Below, one piece after another: positions 16,335 through 26,329 of a DNA stretch of 64,000 bases. The notes beneath the pieces are model-generated. The model did not search any database, was not told the DNA's origin, and was given only the letters and a program-made list of their open reading frames with translations. The first letter of the stretch is position 1; every line of letters starts with the position of its first letter. The stretch is from Acetobacter cibinongensis (GTDB lineage: Bacteria; Pseudomonadota; Alphaproteobacteria; Acetobacterales; Acetobacteraceae), in the NCBI RefSeq assembly GCF_000963925.1, contig NZ_BAMV01000017.1, positions 124,001-188,000 on the forward strand, given 5' to 3'. The translations under genes and the position numbers were made by a program.

Positions 16335-19229
16335 ATGGAAAATACCCTTCCCCCCGATCAATCAGCTATTCGCGTCCGTGGTGCGCGGGTTCATAACCTC
16401 AAGAATGTTGATATTGATATTCCGCGTGACAGCCTGACAGTCGTGACCGGCCTGTCAGGGTCGGGTAAATCTTCCCTGGCGTTTGATACCATCTACGCAG
16501 AGGGGCAGCGGCGCTATGTAGAAAGCCTGTCCGCTTACGCTCGCCAGTTTCTGGAACTGATGGGAAAGCCGGATGTGGATTCCATAGAAGGACTGTCTCC
16601 CGCAATTTCCATTGAGCAGAAGACAACCTCCAAGAACCCGCGTTCAACCGTTGGCACTGTGACGGAAATTTATGACTATATGCGCCTACTATGGGCGCGT
16701 GCAGGCATACCGTACTCTCCCGCCACAGGTTTACCCATTGAAGCCCAGACCGTCAGCCAAATGGTTGACAAGGTGCTGGCGTTGCCGGAGGGCACACGCC
16801 TGCTTCTGCTCGCTCCGGTTATTCGGGACCGTAAGGGGGAATACCGCAAGGAACTGGCCGAGCTTCAGCGTAAAGGCTTTACACGTGTTAAAGTGGATGG
16901 AGACCTTTACGAAATTGCTGATGTACCCACACTTAATCGGAAGCTGCGGCATACGATTGAGGTTGTGGTTGACAGAATTGTGGTCAAAGAAGGGATTGAA
17001 ACCCGACTGGCTGACAGTTTTGAGACAGCACTGGAGCTTTCCGATGGTATTGTTTATGCCGAGGAAGTGCTGAAAGACAGTAAAGCTGATGCTGAGAGAT
17101 GGGTTTTTTCTTCCCGTTTTTCTTGCCCGGAAAGTGGCTTTACTCTGGAAGAAATAGAACCGCGCCTGTTTTCTTTTAACGCGCCCCAAGGTGCTTGTCC
17201 GGCTTGTGATGGCATTGGCACGGAAACATTTTTCAACCCGGCACTTGTTGTTCCCAACCCGGCACTCTCCTTGAAAAAAGGTGCGATAGCACCGTGGAAG
17301 GATGCAAAGTCTCCTCTGCTTGACCAGACATTGGAGAGCCTTGCTGCACATTTCGGGACCAGCATGGATACGCCATGGAAAGACCTGCCAGAGGATGCTC
17401 AAACAGGTATTTTAAATGGTGTTCTTGAAGATGTAACCTTCACCTATAAAGATGGCAAAAAAAGCTATTCCGTTACAAAACCTTTTGAAGGGGTTTTGAA
17501 AAGTCTTTCACGCCGCCTTGCCAATACCGATAGCATGTGGGTGCGTGAGGAACTTTCACGGTATCAGTCTGAAAAATCATGCCATGTTTGTCATGGCGCA
17601 CGGCTACGCCCGGAAGCATTATGCGTTAAGGTTGCGGAGAAGACAATTTCAGAAGCATGTGATTTACCGATTGGAAAATCACTGTCCTGGTTTGAAAGTG
17701 TTTTGCCGACATTGACACCACAACGTGCCGAAATTGCCCGACGTATTTTGCGAGAAATTCAGGACCGGTTGAAATTTCTGGATGATGTCGGGCTGGATTA
17801 TCTTACTCTCTCACGGAGTTCGGCAACGTTATCTGGAGGCGAGAGTCAGCGTATCCGTCTGGCAAGCCAGATCGGGTCTGGTTTGACAGGCGTATTGTAT
17901 GTTCTGGATGAACCGTCCATCGGGTTGCATCAGCGTGATAATGAACGCCTGCTTGGAACTCTCGATCGTCTTAAAAAGCTTGGTAATACACTCATTGTTG
18001 TTGAACATGATGAAGATGCCATAAGGAGCGCTGACTGGCTGGTTGATATGGGGCCCGGTGCGGGTGTAACTGGTGGCACGGTGATTGCAACCGGTACGCC
18101 GGAGCAGGTTGCCAAAGTGCCGGAAAGTATTACTGGTGCTTATCTTTCTGGCCGAAAAGTTATTCCAGTCCCTGCTCAGCGTAGGCCGATAGACAAAAAA
18201 CGCCTTCTGACTGTGGAGGGTGCAAGTGGGCATAACCTTAAAAATGTTACGGCACGTTTTCCGCTTGGTACATTTACCTGTGTAACTGGCGTTTCCGGCA
18301 GTGGAAAATCGACACTTGTTATCGATACATTGTACAAAACCCTGTCGCGTGAACTTATGGGGTCTTCAACATCACCAGAACCTTGTAAATCCATAAAAGG
18401 GTTAGAACTGCTCGATAAAATTATCGATATTGATCAGTCACCCATTGGCCGTACACCACGATCTAACCCGGCGACCTACACTGATCTGTTTACCCCCATA
18501 CGTGACTGGTTTGCCGAACTGCCTGAAAGCAAGGCGCGCGGCTATAAGCCTGGCCGCTTTTCATTCAACGTTAAAGGCGGACGGTGCGAGGCCTGTCAGG
18601 GGGATGGCGTTCTCAAAATTGAAATGCACTTCCTGCCAGATGTTTTTGTGACGTGCGATACCTGTAAGGGGAAACGCTATAACCGTGAAACACTGGAGAT
18701 TAAATTTAGAGGCAAATCCATAGCAGATGTTTTGGCTATGAGCGTGGATGAAGCCTTGCCCTATTTTTCTGCGCAAACCCGTATCCGGGACAGGTTGGCC
18801 ATATTGCAGCAGGTTGGCTTGGGTTACGTGGCGCTTGGCCAACAAGCGACAACCCTTTCTGGCGGTGAAGCGCAGCGCGTTAAACTTTCTAAGGAACTTG
18901 CGCGCCGGGCAACAGGCCGCACGCTTTACATTCTGGACGAACCCACAACAGGGTTGCACACGGAAGATGTCCGGAAACTTCTTGAAGTTTTACATGCCCT
19001 GGTAGACCAGGGGAACACGGTGGTTGTGATTGAGCATAATCTGGAAGTTATTAAAACAGCTGACTGGTTGATAGATGTGGGGCCAGAAGGCGGCGATGGC
19101 GGTGGCCAGATTGTTGCAGAAGGTACCCCTGAAGATATTGCGGCCTGCCCAGAGAGCTATACGGGGCGTTTTCTTGCACCTCTTCTCAAATCAGTGCCAG
19201 CAAAAAAAACAACACGAAAAAAGAAATAA
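16335..19229 (+). CDS. uvrA: Excinuclease ABC subunit A
   Basis: A 964-residue UvrA (E. coli 940), the damage-recognition ATPase of nucleotide excision repair. Two ABC modules are visible: Walker [10 protein letters not shown] at about 39-47 and GVSGSGKST in the second half, each with an LSGGE signature and an [16 protein letters not shown] Walker B. Zinc-binding cysteine pairs occur in [15 protein letters not shown] and in [16 protein letters not shown]. The C-terminus ends in a lysine-rich tail. The ATG at 16335 has only a distant AGGAA. No GTTC-N7-GTTC box is visible in the 232 bases upstream. The secreted creatininase-like gene starts one base after its stop. Confidence 0.97.
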   Translation: MENTLPPDQSAIRVRGARVHNLKNVDIDIPRDSLTVVTGLSGSGKSSLAFDTIYAEGQRRYVESLSAYARQFLELMGKPDVDSIEGLSPAISIEQKTTSKNPRSTVGTVTEIYDYMRLLWARAGIPYSPATGLPIEAQTVSQMVDKVLALPEGTRLLLLAPVIRDRKGEYRKELAELQRKGFTRVKVDGDLYEIADVPTLNRKLRHTIEVVVDRIVVKEGIETRLADSFETALELSDGIVYAEEVLKDSKADAERWVFSSRFSCPESGFTLEEIEPRLFSFNAPQGACPACDGIGTETFFNPALVVPNPALSLKKGAIAPWKDAKSPLLDQTLESLAAHFGTSMDTPWKDLPEDAQTGILNGVLEDVTFTYKDGKKSYSVTKPFEGVLKSLSRRLANTDSMWVREELSRYQSEKSCHVCHGARLRPEALCVKVAEKTISEACDLPIGKSLSWFESVLPTLTPQRAEIARRILREIQDRLKFLDDVGLDYLTLSRSSATLSGGESQRIRLASQIGSGLTGVLYVLDEPSIGLHQRDNERLLGTLDRLKKLGNTLIVVEHDEDAIRSADWLVDMGPGAGVTGGTVIATGTPEQVAKVPESITGAYLSGRKVIPVPAQRRPIDKKRLLTVEGASGHNLKNVTARFPLGTFTCVTGVSGSGKSTLVIDTLYKTLSRELMGSSTSPEPCKSIKGLELLDKIIDIDQSPIGRTPRSNPATYTDLFTPIRDWFAELPESKARGYKPGRFSFNVKGGRCEACQGDGVLKIEMHFLPDVFVTCDTCKGKRYNRETLEIKFRGKSIADVLAMSVDEALPYFSAQTRIRDRLAILQQVGLGYVALGQQATTLSGGEAQRVKLSKELARRATGRTLYILDEPTTGLHTEDVRKLLEVLHALVDQGNTVVVIEHNLEVIKTADWLIDVGPEGGDGGGQIVAEGTPEDIAACPESYTGRFLAPLLKSVPAKKTTRKKK

Positions 19230-19230
19230 C

Positions 19231-20046
19231 ATGATAATTTCAAAAAAAGTCATTGCCAGGGTTTTATGTGTCTCTGCTCTGTTTTCGCCTTTTTCGGTGC
19301 ATGCACAGCAGGCAGGACAGGTTTTGTTCGAGCAGCAAACCTGGACAGAAATACAATCAGCTTTGAAAGCGGGTACCACGACCATTCTTGTGCCCATTGG
19401 TGGTACAGAGCAAAGCGGTCCGTACCTTGCTGTCGGGAAGCATAATGTGCGTGTTATGGCGCTGTCACAGCAGATTGCACAAAAGCTGGGCCATACACTG
19501 GTAGCGCCTGTGGTCGCCTATGTGCCAGAGGGTACAACCAACCCCAGGTCATCCCATATGCGTTTTCCCGGCACGATAACCGTGCCGCCTGATGTTTTTG
19601 AGAAAACCCTTGTATCAATAGGCAAAAGTTTTCAGGTGCAGGGGTTCAGAAATATTGTATTTCTGGGAGACCACGGCGGGTACCAGAAATATATGGAAAA
19701 AGCGGCTACAGCGTTAAACCATGAATGGCAGGGGAAAAACGCAAAAGCGCTTTATATTAAAGACTATTATACCGCTATTACCAACCAGTATGCAAAATGG
19801 CTTACTCAGCAAGGGCACGGGAGTGAGGTAGGTATGCATGCCGATATAAGTGATACGTCTCTGCTTCTGGCTGTTGACCCCTCAATGGTAAGGGAAAGTG
19901 CGTTACGGGCTTCTGGCACTCCGTCTGCGGCAGAGGGCATGTATGGGGGAGACCCCCGCCATGCCTCTGCTGAACTGGGGCGCGTAGGCCTGGCCATGCA
20001 AGTGAACGCGGCAGTTAAGGCCATTGAAGAAGAGCGTGTTAAATAA
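19231..20046 (+). CDS. Secreted creatininase-family protein with altered metal ligands
   Basis: A 271-residue protein with a signal peptide (MIISKKVIARV, a hydrophobic core, cleavage after VHAQ near residue 26) and a creatininase-like fold (PIGGTEQSGPY, LGDHGGYQKYM). Family members hydrolyse cyclic or linear amides with two metal ions. The usual E-x-H-G-P-H...T-D metal motif is changed: Glu60 remains, but the ligand His is Ser62 and the ligand Asp position is His71. The start was taken as ATG 19231, one base after the uvrA stop, because the signal peptide begins there. A longer frame extends back into uvrA and is rejected. A beta-propeller gene follows 114 bases downstream. The function is unknown. 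Confidence 0.8.
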   Translation: MIISKKVIARVLCVSALFSPFSVHAQQAGQVLFEQQTWTEIQSALKAGTTTILVPIGGTEQSGPYLAVGKHNVRVMALSQQIAQKLGHTLVAPVVAYVPEGTTNPRSSHMRFPGTITVPPDVFEKTLVSIGKSFQVQGFRNIVFLGDHGGYQKYMEKAATALNHEWQGKNAKALYIKDYYTAITNQYAKWLTQQGHGSEVGMHADISDTSLLLAVDPSMVRESALRASGTPSAAEGMYGGDPRHASAELGRVGLAMQVNAAVKAIEEERVK

Positions 20047-20160
20047 TTAGTAGTAAAAAAGTCCGAAATAGCCGGAAAATAGACGGCCTGTCCTAGTTAT
20101 GCTAAGCCCATACAGTGTTCATTTGGGCAAAAGTAAAAGCAAGGTACAGGCTGTAATATA

Positions 20161-21444
20161 ATGATAGTAAAAAGGCATCTGGCAGCGGCAGCAGCTATAA
20201 TGGTCACGCTGGGCACAGGGTATAACCTGGCCCATGCGCAAACAGCCGCTCCTGCCCCCGCCCCAGCGGAAGCTCCTGCCCCGGCAATTCCTTCGGGTAG
20301 TGCTGCGCCATCTGCTGGTGCAGCTCCGGTTAATCAGCCGGTGTATCCGGGGACAACTGTCTCTGCTGTCCAGACCATTCCTGGCATGCCGCCGGTCCTG
20401 AACCCGACCAACCTGTATAGTGAAACGGCAGAGGGCCATATCGCCCCCCAGATTGCTCAGGACCCTGCCCGCGTTTATGTGCCGAACCTGCGGTCTAATG
20501 ATGTTTATGTTATTGACCCTGCGACCAATACGGTGGTGGATAAATATAAGGTTGGCAAAAGCCCGCAGCATGTTGTGCCGTCCTGGGACTTACGTACGCT
20601 TTGGGTGACCAATAATGCTGAAGGCACCTTTGACGGAAGCCTGACACCGATTGACGCGCATACAGGCAAACCGGGCCCAGCCGTACCGGTAGATGACCCG
20701 TATAACATGTATTTTACGCCAGACGGTAAGTCCGCCATTGTTGTGGCTGAAGCCCGCAAGCGGCTTGACTTCCGTGACCCGCATACAATGGCGTTGCAGC
20801 AGTCCGTGGATACGCCTGATTGTAAAGGCGTGAATCATGCTGATTTTTCCATTGATGGTCGGTATGCCATTTTCACCTGTGAGTTTGGTGGTCACCTGGT
20901 AAAAGTCGATACAGTTAATAAAAAAGTTTTAGGATACCTGAAACTTTCAAGCGGTGGCATGCCTCAGGATATCCTGATTTCGCCGAATGGTAAGGTTTTC
21001 TACATCGCGGACATGATGGCTGATGGTGTTTTTGTTGTAGACGGTGATAACTTCCGTGAAGTTGGGTTTATCCCCACAGGTGTTGGCACGCATGGCTTGT
21101 ACCCAAGCCGTGATGGCACAAAAATGTATGTCGCTAATCGTGGGTCTCATAAAATCCACGGCAAACCCCATAGTGCTGCTGGCGGTGTAACGGTTATTGA
21201 CTTTGCAACGAACAAGATTGTTGCAAACTGGCCCATTCCCGGTGGTGGCAGCCCAGATATGGGCAATGTCAGTGCAGATGGAAAAACCCTTTGGTTATCT
21301 GGCCGCTTTGATGATGTTGTTTATGCTATCAACACACAGGATGGCAGCATGGTCAAAGTGCCTGTAGGGGCAGAACCACATGGCCTTACAGTCTGGCCCC
21401 AGCCTGGCCGCTATTCCATTGGCCATACAGGTATTTTACGCTGA
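20161..21444 (+). CDS. Secreted YVTN/YncE-type beta-propeller protein
   Basis: A 427-residue exported protein. A signal peptide ends at AHAQ (about residue 27), followed by a 40-residue Ala/Pro-rich linker. Repeats of about 45 residues then form a propeller: VYVPNLRSNDVYVIDPATN, WVTNN, YNMYFTPDGK, KVFYIADMM, KMYVANRGSH and GGVTVIDFATNK all match YVTN-type blades. Such proteins are periplasmic binding or scaffold modules; no enzyme motif is seen. It follows the secreted creatininase-like gene on the same strand and may act with it. A strong terminator follows 20 bases after the stop. Confidence 0.85.
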   Translation: MIVKRHLAAAAAIMVTLGTGYNLAHAQTAAPAPAPAEAPAPAIPSGSAAPSAGAAPVNQPVYPGTTVSAVQTIPGMPPVLNPTNLYSETAEGHIAPQIAQDPARVYVPNLRSNDVYVIDPATNTVVDKYKVGKSPQHVVPSWDLRTLWVTNNAEGTFDGSLTPIDAHTGKPGPAVPVDDPYNMYFTPDGKSAIVVAEARKRLDFRDPHTMALQQSVDTPDCKGVNHADFSIDGRYAIFTCEFGGHLVKVDTVNKKVLGYLKLSSGGMPQDILISPNGKVFYIADMMADGVFVVDGDNFREVGFIPTGVGTHGLYPSRDGTKMYVANRGSHKIHGKPHSAAGGVTVIDFATNKIVANWPIPGGGSPDMGNVSADGKTLWLSGRFDDVVYAINTQDGSMVKVPVGAEPHGLTVWPQPGRYSIGHTGILR

Positions 21445-21463
21445 TATTTATAGAATGTTTGAG

Positions 21464-21494
21464 AAAAGGGGTGCAAATATGCACCCCTTTTTTT
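21464..21494. terminator. Terminator between the beta-propeller and aldehyde dehydrogenase genes
   Basis: A 12-base stem AAAAGGGGTGCA with its complement around AATA, followed by a seven-T run on the plus strand. It sits between convergent genes. Confidence 0.92.
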
Positions 21495-21496
21495 AT

Positions 21497-22954
21497 TCAG
21501 GCATTCAGATAGACGGTTTTGGTTTGCACATAGGCCTCCAGACCATATTTTCCGTCCTCTCCGCCTAGTCCGCTATCTTTGTAACCATGGTGGAAGCCCT
21601 GTGGTGCTTCTCCGCCTTCACGGTTCACATAGACTTCCCCAAAATTCAGGTCAGAGCTGATACGCATAATGCGTTTTAAATCCTGCGTGAATACGTAGGC
21701 GGAAAGACCATATTGGCACTCATTTGCCTGACGCAGGGCATCATCATAATCAGTGACTTTGGTAAGAAGAAAGACTGGCCCAAACACCTCGTCTTTAACA
21801 ATATCCATATTTTCCGTTACGTTGGTCAGGAGCGTGGGTGCATAGAAAAATCCCTGGTCATAAACGCCGCCTGTAAGGCGTTTGCCCCCCATCTCCAATG
21901 AAGCGCCCTGTGCCACGGCCTGCTCCACCATTTTATGCACTTTTTCAAGCTCTTGCAGGCTGACTTTGGGGCCCATATCTGTTTTGGCATCCAGCGGGTT
22001 ACCAACCGTCAGGGCGGCAATTTTCTGGCGCACAAGCGTTAGGAACTGGTTATAGACCGCATCATGCACATAGGTGCGTTCATTGCTGGTACAAACCTGC
22101 CCAGCGTTTGAGAATCGAGCCTGAACGGCAGCGCTGGCGGCTTTCTCAATATCTGCATCTTCCATGACAATGAAAGGAGCTTTTCCACCCAGTTCCAGAC
22201 GGACTTCCTTAAGAGTGTTTGCTGCCGCAGCCATAATTTTTTTGCCGGTTGCGGTGCTACCGGTCATTGTAATCAGCTTAATGTCGGGATGTTCCACCAG
22301 GGGTGTCCCCACATCTTGACCATTCCCGGTAACAACATTCAGCACACCTGCTGGAATACCGGCTTCTTCCGCCAGACGGGTGGCCTCCAGCGCAGCTAGT
22401 GGGGCGAGTTCGTGTGGTTTGATAACAATGGTGTTGCCTGCGGCCAGAGCGGGCGCGACCTTGCGGGCAAAAAGAGCTAGGGGAAAATTCCAGGCTGAAA
22501 TAGCGCCTATGACACCGTGCGGTATCTTCTCAAACAAAATTTTCTCACCCGGTCGGCTGCCGGGTATAATGTCGCCTTCAAGTCTGCGTGTGTTCTCAGC
22601 AGCAAAACGGATGAGGCCTGTTGCAAAGTTAACTTCCGTGCGTGCCTCCGCAAGGGGTTTTCCCATTTCGCTCGAAATGATATGTGCAAAATGATCCGCC
22701 TGTTTTTCTATTAAAGCCTTGAAGGCATAAAGAATGTCGGCCCGTTCTTCAGCCGTTTTTCTGCTCCATGCGGGGAAGGCATCCGCAGCAGCTTTAACAG
22801 CTTTTTCAACATCTTGCTTTGTCCCGTTTGTTGCTTTGGCAACAAGAGCACCTGTTGCAGGGTTACGAATTTCAGTGACACCATCAGCACTTCCGCTTTC
22901 CCACTGACCATTGATGTAGAGTTTGTAGGTATCTTTAAGAGCAGGATTGGGCAT
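21497..22954 (-). CDS. NAD(P)-dependent aldehyde dehydrogenase, AldA (lactaldehyde dehydrogenase)-like
   Basis: A 485-residue aldehyde dehydrogenase. Catalytic parts are Asn156 (SAWNFP), Glu254 (LELGGKAP) and the nucleophile Cys288 (GQVCTSNER); the NAD fold has GNTIVIKP and MTGSTATGK. The C-terminal GFHHGYKDSGLGGEDGKYG end closely follows that of E. coli AldA, which oxidises lactaldehyde and glycolaldehyde, so a short hydroxyaldehyde is the likely substrate; a succinate-semialdehyde-type activity is the alternative. It is transcribed divergently from a LysR regulator, which is the probable controller. Confidence 0.85.
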   Translation of the reverse strand: MPNPALKDTYKLYINGQWESGSADGVTEIRNPATGALVAKATNGTKQDVEKAVKAAADAFPAWSRKTAEERADILYAFKALIEKQADHFAHIISSEMGKPLAEARTEVNFATGLIRFAAENTRRLEGDIIPGSRPGEKILFEKIPHGVIGAISAWNFPLALFARKVAPALAAGNTIVIKPHELAPLAALEATRLAEEAGIPAGVLNVVTGNGQDVGTPLVEHPDIKLITMTGSTATGKKIMAAAANTLKEVRLELGGKAPFIVMEDADIEKAASAAVQARFSNAGQVCTSNERTYVHDAVYNQFLTLVRQKIAALTVGNPLDAKTDMGPKVSLQELEKVHKMVEQAVAQGASLEMGGKRLTGGVYDQGFFYAPTLLTNVTENMDIVKDEVFGPVFLLTKVTDYDDALRQANECQYGLSAYVFTQDLKRIMRISSDLNFGEVYVNREGGEAPQGFHHGYKDSGLGGEDGKYGLEAYVQTKTVYLNA

Positions 22955-23066
22955 GAAATTTTCTTTCCCTAAAAATTGCGTGCAAGACTGGTTTCGTGAA
23001 GACTAACGCCTTGCGAGCTCATGGTTTCATAGTGCCTGCTGTTCAGAAGGGATGAAAAGTGATTAA

Positions 23067-23101
23067 TTAAGACGTTCATCCTCATTTTTTATGAGTCTTA
23101 A
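23067..23101. promoter_or_regulatory. Inverted repeats between aldA-like and lysR genes, candidate LysR operator
   Basis: TTAAGAC (23067-23073) and GTCTTAA (23095-23101) form an inverted repeat, and inside it CTCAT-TTTTT-ATGAG (23081-23095) forms a second perfect palindrome. Both lie directly in front of the LysR-type ATG at 23105, where no Shine-Dalgarno is seen. Confidence 0.45.
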
Positions 23102-23104
23102 AAA

Positions 23105-23965
23105 ATGTATCATCCCAAACTGTCTCAGCTCCGCTTTTTTTGCGCTATTGTGGAAATGGGTTCGATTGCTGCGGCAGCGGATAAAATGCACTGTGTGGCA
23201 TCCAATATTACCATGCGCCTGAAAGAGCTGGAAAATGATATTGGGCATCCGCTTTTCACGCGGGAGAACAAAAGCCTCATCATCACTCCGGCAGGCCGAA
23301 AGTTTTATCAGGACGTCAAACCACTGGTCGAGAAATGTGACGAACTTCCGTCTTTATGGGCGCAGAACAAACAGAGAGCTATTTTCAAAATAGGCGCTCT
23401 GGATGTTGCGTTTCTGACTTGTATTTATCAGAAATTACCACAATTTATAAAAAATTATCCTGATATTGATCTAAGCCTTATTAAAGGCTCCAGTTTTGCG
23501 TTGGAACGTATGGTGCTGGAGCAAGCCATTGATCTGGCCGTTACAGATGGACCCGTACAAACAACCCAATTGCAGAGTGTCTTTGCTTTTCATCAACCGC
23601 TTTATCTGGTTATGCCGCAAGGTATGAAAAAAGAGAGAGCCGATATCATCAAAAAATCGAATTTTTACCTTTTTAATCGGGATTGTTTTTACCGGCAGCG
23701 TGTTGAAGTATGGCTTGAACAAAAAGGGTATCAGCCGCGCTCTATTCAGACGATAGAATCTTACGACGTCATAACCGCGTGCCTGGATCTCGGGAATGGC
23801 TTTTCCTGTATGCCGGAGAGCATCATCAGACAGTTGCGCAAGCAGGGTCATGTTTTGAATGTGCGGCCCATGCCCGAAATTGGGCCAACAGATGTTTATT
23901 TTGTTTGGCGCAAAACTGCGGCGTCCGAAATAAGAGAGAAATTTATAAGCATGATGAAGATATAA
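23105..23965 (+). CDS. LysR-family transcriptional regulator
   Basis: A 286-residue LTTR. The N-terminal winged helix-turn-helix is clear: LRFFCAIVEMGSIAAAADKMHCVASNITMRLKELE is the recognition segment (about residues 9-43), followed by GHPLFTRENKSLIITPAGRKF. The remaining 200 residues form the periplasmic-binding-like effector domain, with a NFYLFNRDCFYRQRVE stretch and a helical C-terminus. It is divergent from the AldA-like dehydrogenase gene (150-base gap), the usual arrangement for a regulator and its target, so it probably controls that gene and itself. The inducer is unknown. Base composition is more AT-rich than most neighbours. Confidence 0.9.
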   Translation: MYHPKLSQLRFFCAIVEMGSIAAAADKMHCVASNITMRLKELENDIGHPLFTRENKSLIITPAGRKFYQDVKPLVEKCDELPSLWAQNKQRAIFKIGALDVAFLTCIYQKLPQFIKNYPDIDLSLIKGSSFALERMVLEQAIDLAVTDGPVQTTQLQSVFAFHQPLYLVMPQGMKKERADIIKKSNFYLFNRDCFYRQRVEVWLEQKGYQPRSIQTIESYDVITACLDLGNGFSCMPESIIRQLRKQGHVLNVRPMPEIGPTDVYFVWRKTAASEIREKFISMMKI

Positions 23966-24133
23966 AATTTTAAAAACCAGCCTTGATAGAGCAATCTACA
24001 GTCTGTGTGTTGTTTTGCTACCGATATATCTCGACACTCTAATGTTATAATGCTTCTAGTAGGAGCAGTTTTTCCCCGGCAGTTTGGCGTGTGTGGCTGA
24101 TCTGATACCGGGGCACAGGGAGTATATCACAGT

Positions 24134-26098
24134 ATGTCTTTCCGCCGTTTTATTCTGTCTTCCGTGGCTGGGGTCGGTCTTATGTTTGGGGCTGTGCTGG
24201 CTCATGCGGCAACGCCACAGGAGCAGCCGCAGCCTCTACCGCTGCCTCCCGCGCTCCCAACCCCTCAGGACAAGCCTTATGCCGGGCAGTTGTCCCTTCA
24301 GGTTGATGCTACGGATCTGTCCCGCCACATACTGAGCATGAAAGAGACGGTACCTGTTCCAGCAGATATCGCCCAGAATGGCGGTGATTTTGTTTTACTC
24401 TACCCAATGTGGATTCCGGGTGATCACTCCCCTACCGGCACCATAGACCAGTTGGGCGGCATAACCGTAAAGGCAGCAGGCCAGTCCCTGCTCTGGAAGC
24501 GCGATACGGTAGAGGTCAGCGCCTTCCATATTCAGGTGCCTAAAGGCACGCACGAAGTCACGGTTGCCTATCAGCTCTTAACGCCCGTTTCCCCTAATGA
24601 GGGGCGTGTTGTCATGACTGATGCCATGGTCAATGTGCAATGGTCGGCCGTCTCGCTTTATCCTGCCGGATATTTTACACGGCAGATTATGGTCAAACCG
24701 CAGGTTACTCTGCCCACGGGCTGGGATTATGGTACCGCCTTGCGTGCGGATGGCGCAAAGACCGGCGGAACAGTCACATTTAAGCCGGTCTCCTTTAACG
24801 TACTAGTTGATTCCCCTCTCTTTTCTGGAAAATACTTCAAGAAGTTTGACCTGACACAAGAGGACCATGTTCCTGTAACGCTAAACGTCATGGCAGATCA
24901 CCCTGAGGATCTTGCCGCAACAGATGCGCAGATAAAAGCGCATAAAGAGTTAGTAAAGCAGGCAAACCTGCTGTTTGGCTCACACCATTACGACCATTAT
25001 GATTTTCTTCTGGCTTTGACCGAGCATCTGGGCGGGATAGGCCTGGAGCATCATCAGTCCAGTGAAAATAGTGGACCACGTGGTTACTTTACCAAATGGG
25101 ATAAAACATTCGCGGCGCGCGACCTGCTGGCACACGAATATACGCATTCCTGGAATGGCAAATATCGTCGTCCGGCTGGTTTGTGGGCGCCTAACTTCAA
25201 CACACCGCAGCGTGGTGCCGGTTTGTGGGTGTATGAAGGGCAGACCCAGTATTGGGGCTATGTTCTGGCTGCTCGGTCTGGTTTGATGAGCATTCCGCAG
25301 GTGGAAGAAGCTCTGGCACAGGTTGCTGCGGTGTATGATGACCGACAAGGCCGCCAGTGGCGCCCCTTGATTGACACGACCAATGACCCGATTATTGCAC
25401 AACGTGCTGCACAATCCTGGAAAAGCTGGTTGCGGAGCGAGGATTACTATTCTGAGGGCCAGTTAATCTGGCTGGATGCAGATACGCTTATTCGCAAATT
25501 GTCGAATAACAGCAAATCCTTGAATGACTTTGCGGCGAAGTTTTTTGGCACGCACAATGGCAGCTTCATAACCAGCACGTATCAGTTTGATGAAGTGACA
25601 CAAACGCTCAACGCTGTGCAACCGTATGACTGGGCTAGCTTCCTGCACCAGCGTGTTGACGAAATTCAGCTTCACGCCCCCTTGGATGGGCTGACGCGTA
25701 CAGGTGCCAAGCTTGAGTTTTCGGAAAAGCCTTCAAGTTACATAGAGTCCGCTTCTGGCATCCGTCATAGCTCAGACTTTCTCTTTTCTCTTGGCTTTTC
25801 TGTCAGCAAAAAGGGCGCATTGTCTGAGGTTCTGTGGGGTAGCCCTGCTTGGAAGGCCGGAATCACCCGTGATCAGGACCTTATTGCCGTCAATGGGGAA
25901 GCCTACGATGCCGATACTCTGAAAGATGTGATTACGCAGGCCAAAGGCGCTAACAAAGCCCCAATCACGTTACTCCTGCGTGACAGAGACCAGTATCGCA
26001 CTGTCACCCTCTCTTACCATGATGGGCTGCGCTATCCGTATCTAGCGGGTAATCTGGACGGGCTGAAGGCTCTTTTGTCCCCTATTACAACGCACTAA
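24134..26098 (+). CDS. Secreted M61-family peptidase with PDZ domain (glycyl aminopeptidase-like)
   Basis: A 654-residue exported protein (signal peptide ending at AHAA, about residue 26; then a Pro/Gln-rich linker). The catalytic domain has the zinc motif HEYTH at 334-338 and the third ligand Glu368 in WVYEGQTQYWG, the M61 signature. An N-terminal beta-sandwich precedes it. About residues 545-640 look like a PDZ domain (SLGFSVSKKGALSEVLWGSPAWKAG, DQDLIAVNG). Sphingomonas M61 enzymes remove N-terminal glycine or alanine; the exact specificity here is unknown. It is monocistronic: the 168 bases upstream contain its promoter, and a hairpin follows. Confidence 0.9.
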   Translation: MSFRRFILSSVAGVGLMFGAVLAHAATPQEQPQPLPLPPALPTPQDKPYAGQLSLQVDATDLSRHILSMKETVPVPADIAQNGGDFVLLYPMWIPGDHSPTGTIDQLGGITVKAAGQSLLWKRDTVEVSAFHIQVPKGTHEVTVAYQLLTPVSPNEGRVVMTDAMVNVQWSAVSLYPAGYFTRQIMVKPQVTLPTGWDYGTALRADGAKTGGTVTFKPVSFNVLVDSPLFSGKYFKKFDLTQEDHVPVTLNVMADHPEDLAATDAQIKAHKELVKQANLLFGSHHYDHYDFLLALTEHLGGIGLEHHQSSENSGPRGYFTKWDKTFAARDLLAHEYTHSWNGKYRRPAGLWAPNFNTPQRGAGLWVYEGQTQYWGYVLAARSGLMSIPQVEEALAQVAAVYDDRQGRQWRPLIDTTNDPIIAQRAAQSWKSWLRSEDYYSEGQLIWLDADTLIRKLSNNSKSLNDFAAKFFGTHNGSFITSTYQFDEVTQTLNAVQPYDWASFLHQRVDEIQLHAPLDGLTRTGAKLEFSEKPSSYIESASGIRHSSDFLFSLGFSVSKKGALSEVLWGSPAWKAGITRDQDLIAVNGEAYDADTLKDVITQAKGANKAPITLLLRDRDQYRTVTLSYHDGLRYPYLAGNLDGLKALLSPITTH

Positions 26099-26113
26099 CC
26101 GCACTATCTTCTG

Positions 26114-26145
26114 GCAGGGTTGGCAAAGCATAACGCCAACCCTGC
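26114..26145 (+). terminator. Hairpin after the M61 gene, probable terminator
   Basis: An 11-base perfect stem GCAGGGTTGGC/GCCAACCCTGC 15 bases after the stop codon. There is no U-tract, so it may instead be an mRNA-protecting hairpin. The remaining bases to 26329 show only the nfu promoter region. Confidence 0.5.
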
Positions 26146-26329
26146 TTGGAGCGGGTTACCATATCAGGTAGCGGGTCTGCCTGACTGTATGGTTATACTC
26201 CGGCGCTGTCAGGGCGTGCCTGATAGCTGGAGAATGGGTTTTCTTTTTGTAACAGGACTTGCCGTGTCCTCATTCTGATGCCACCTGATAGCGACATAGT
26301 GAGCTTTTCAGAGATCAGGACCCAAACCG

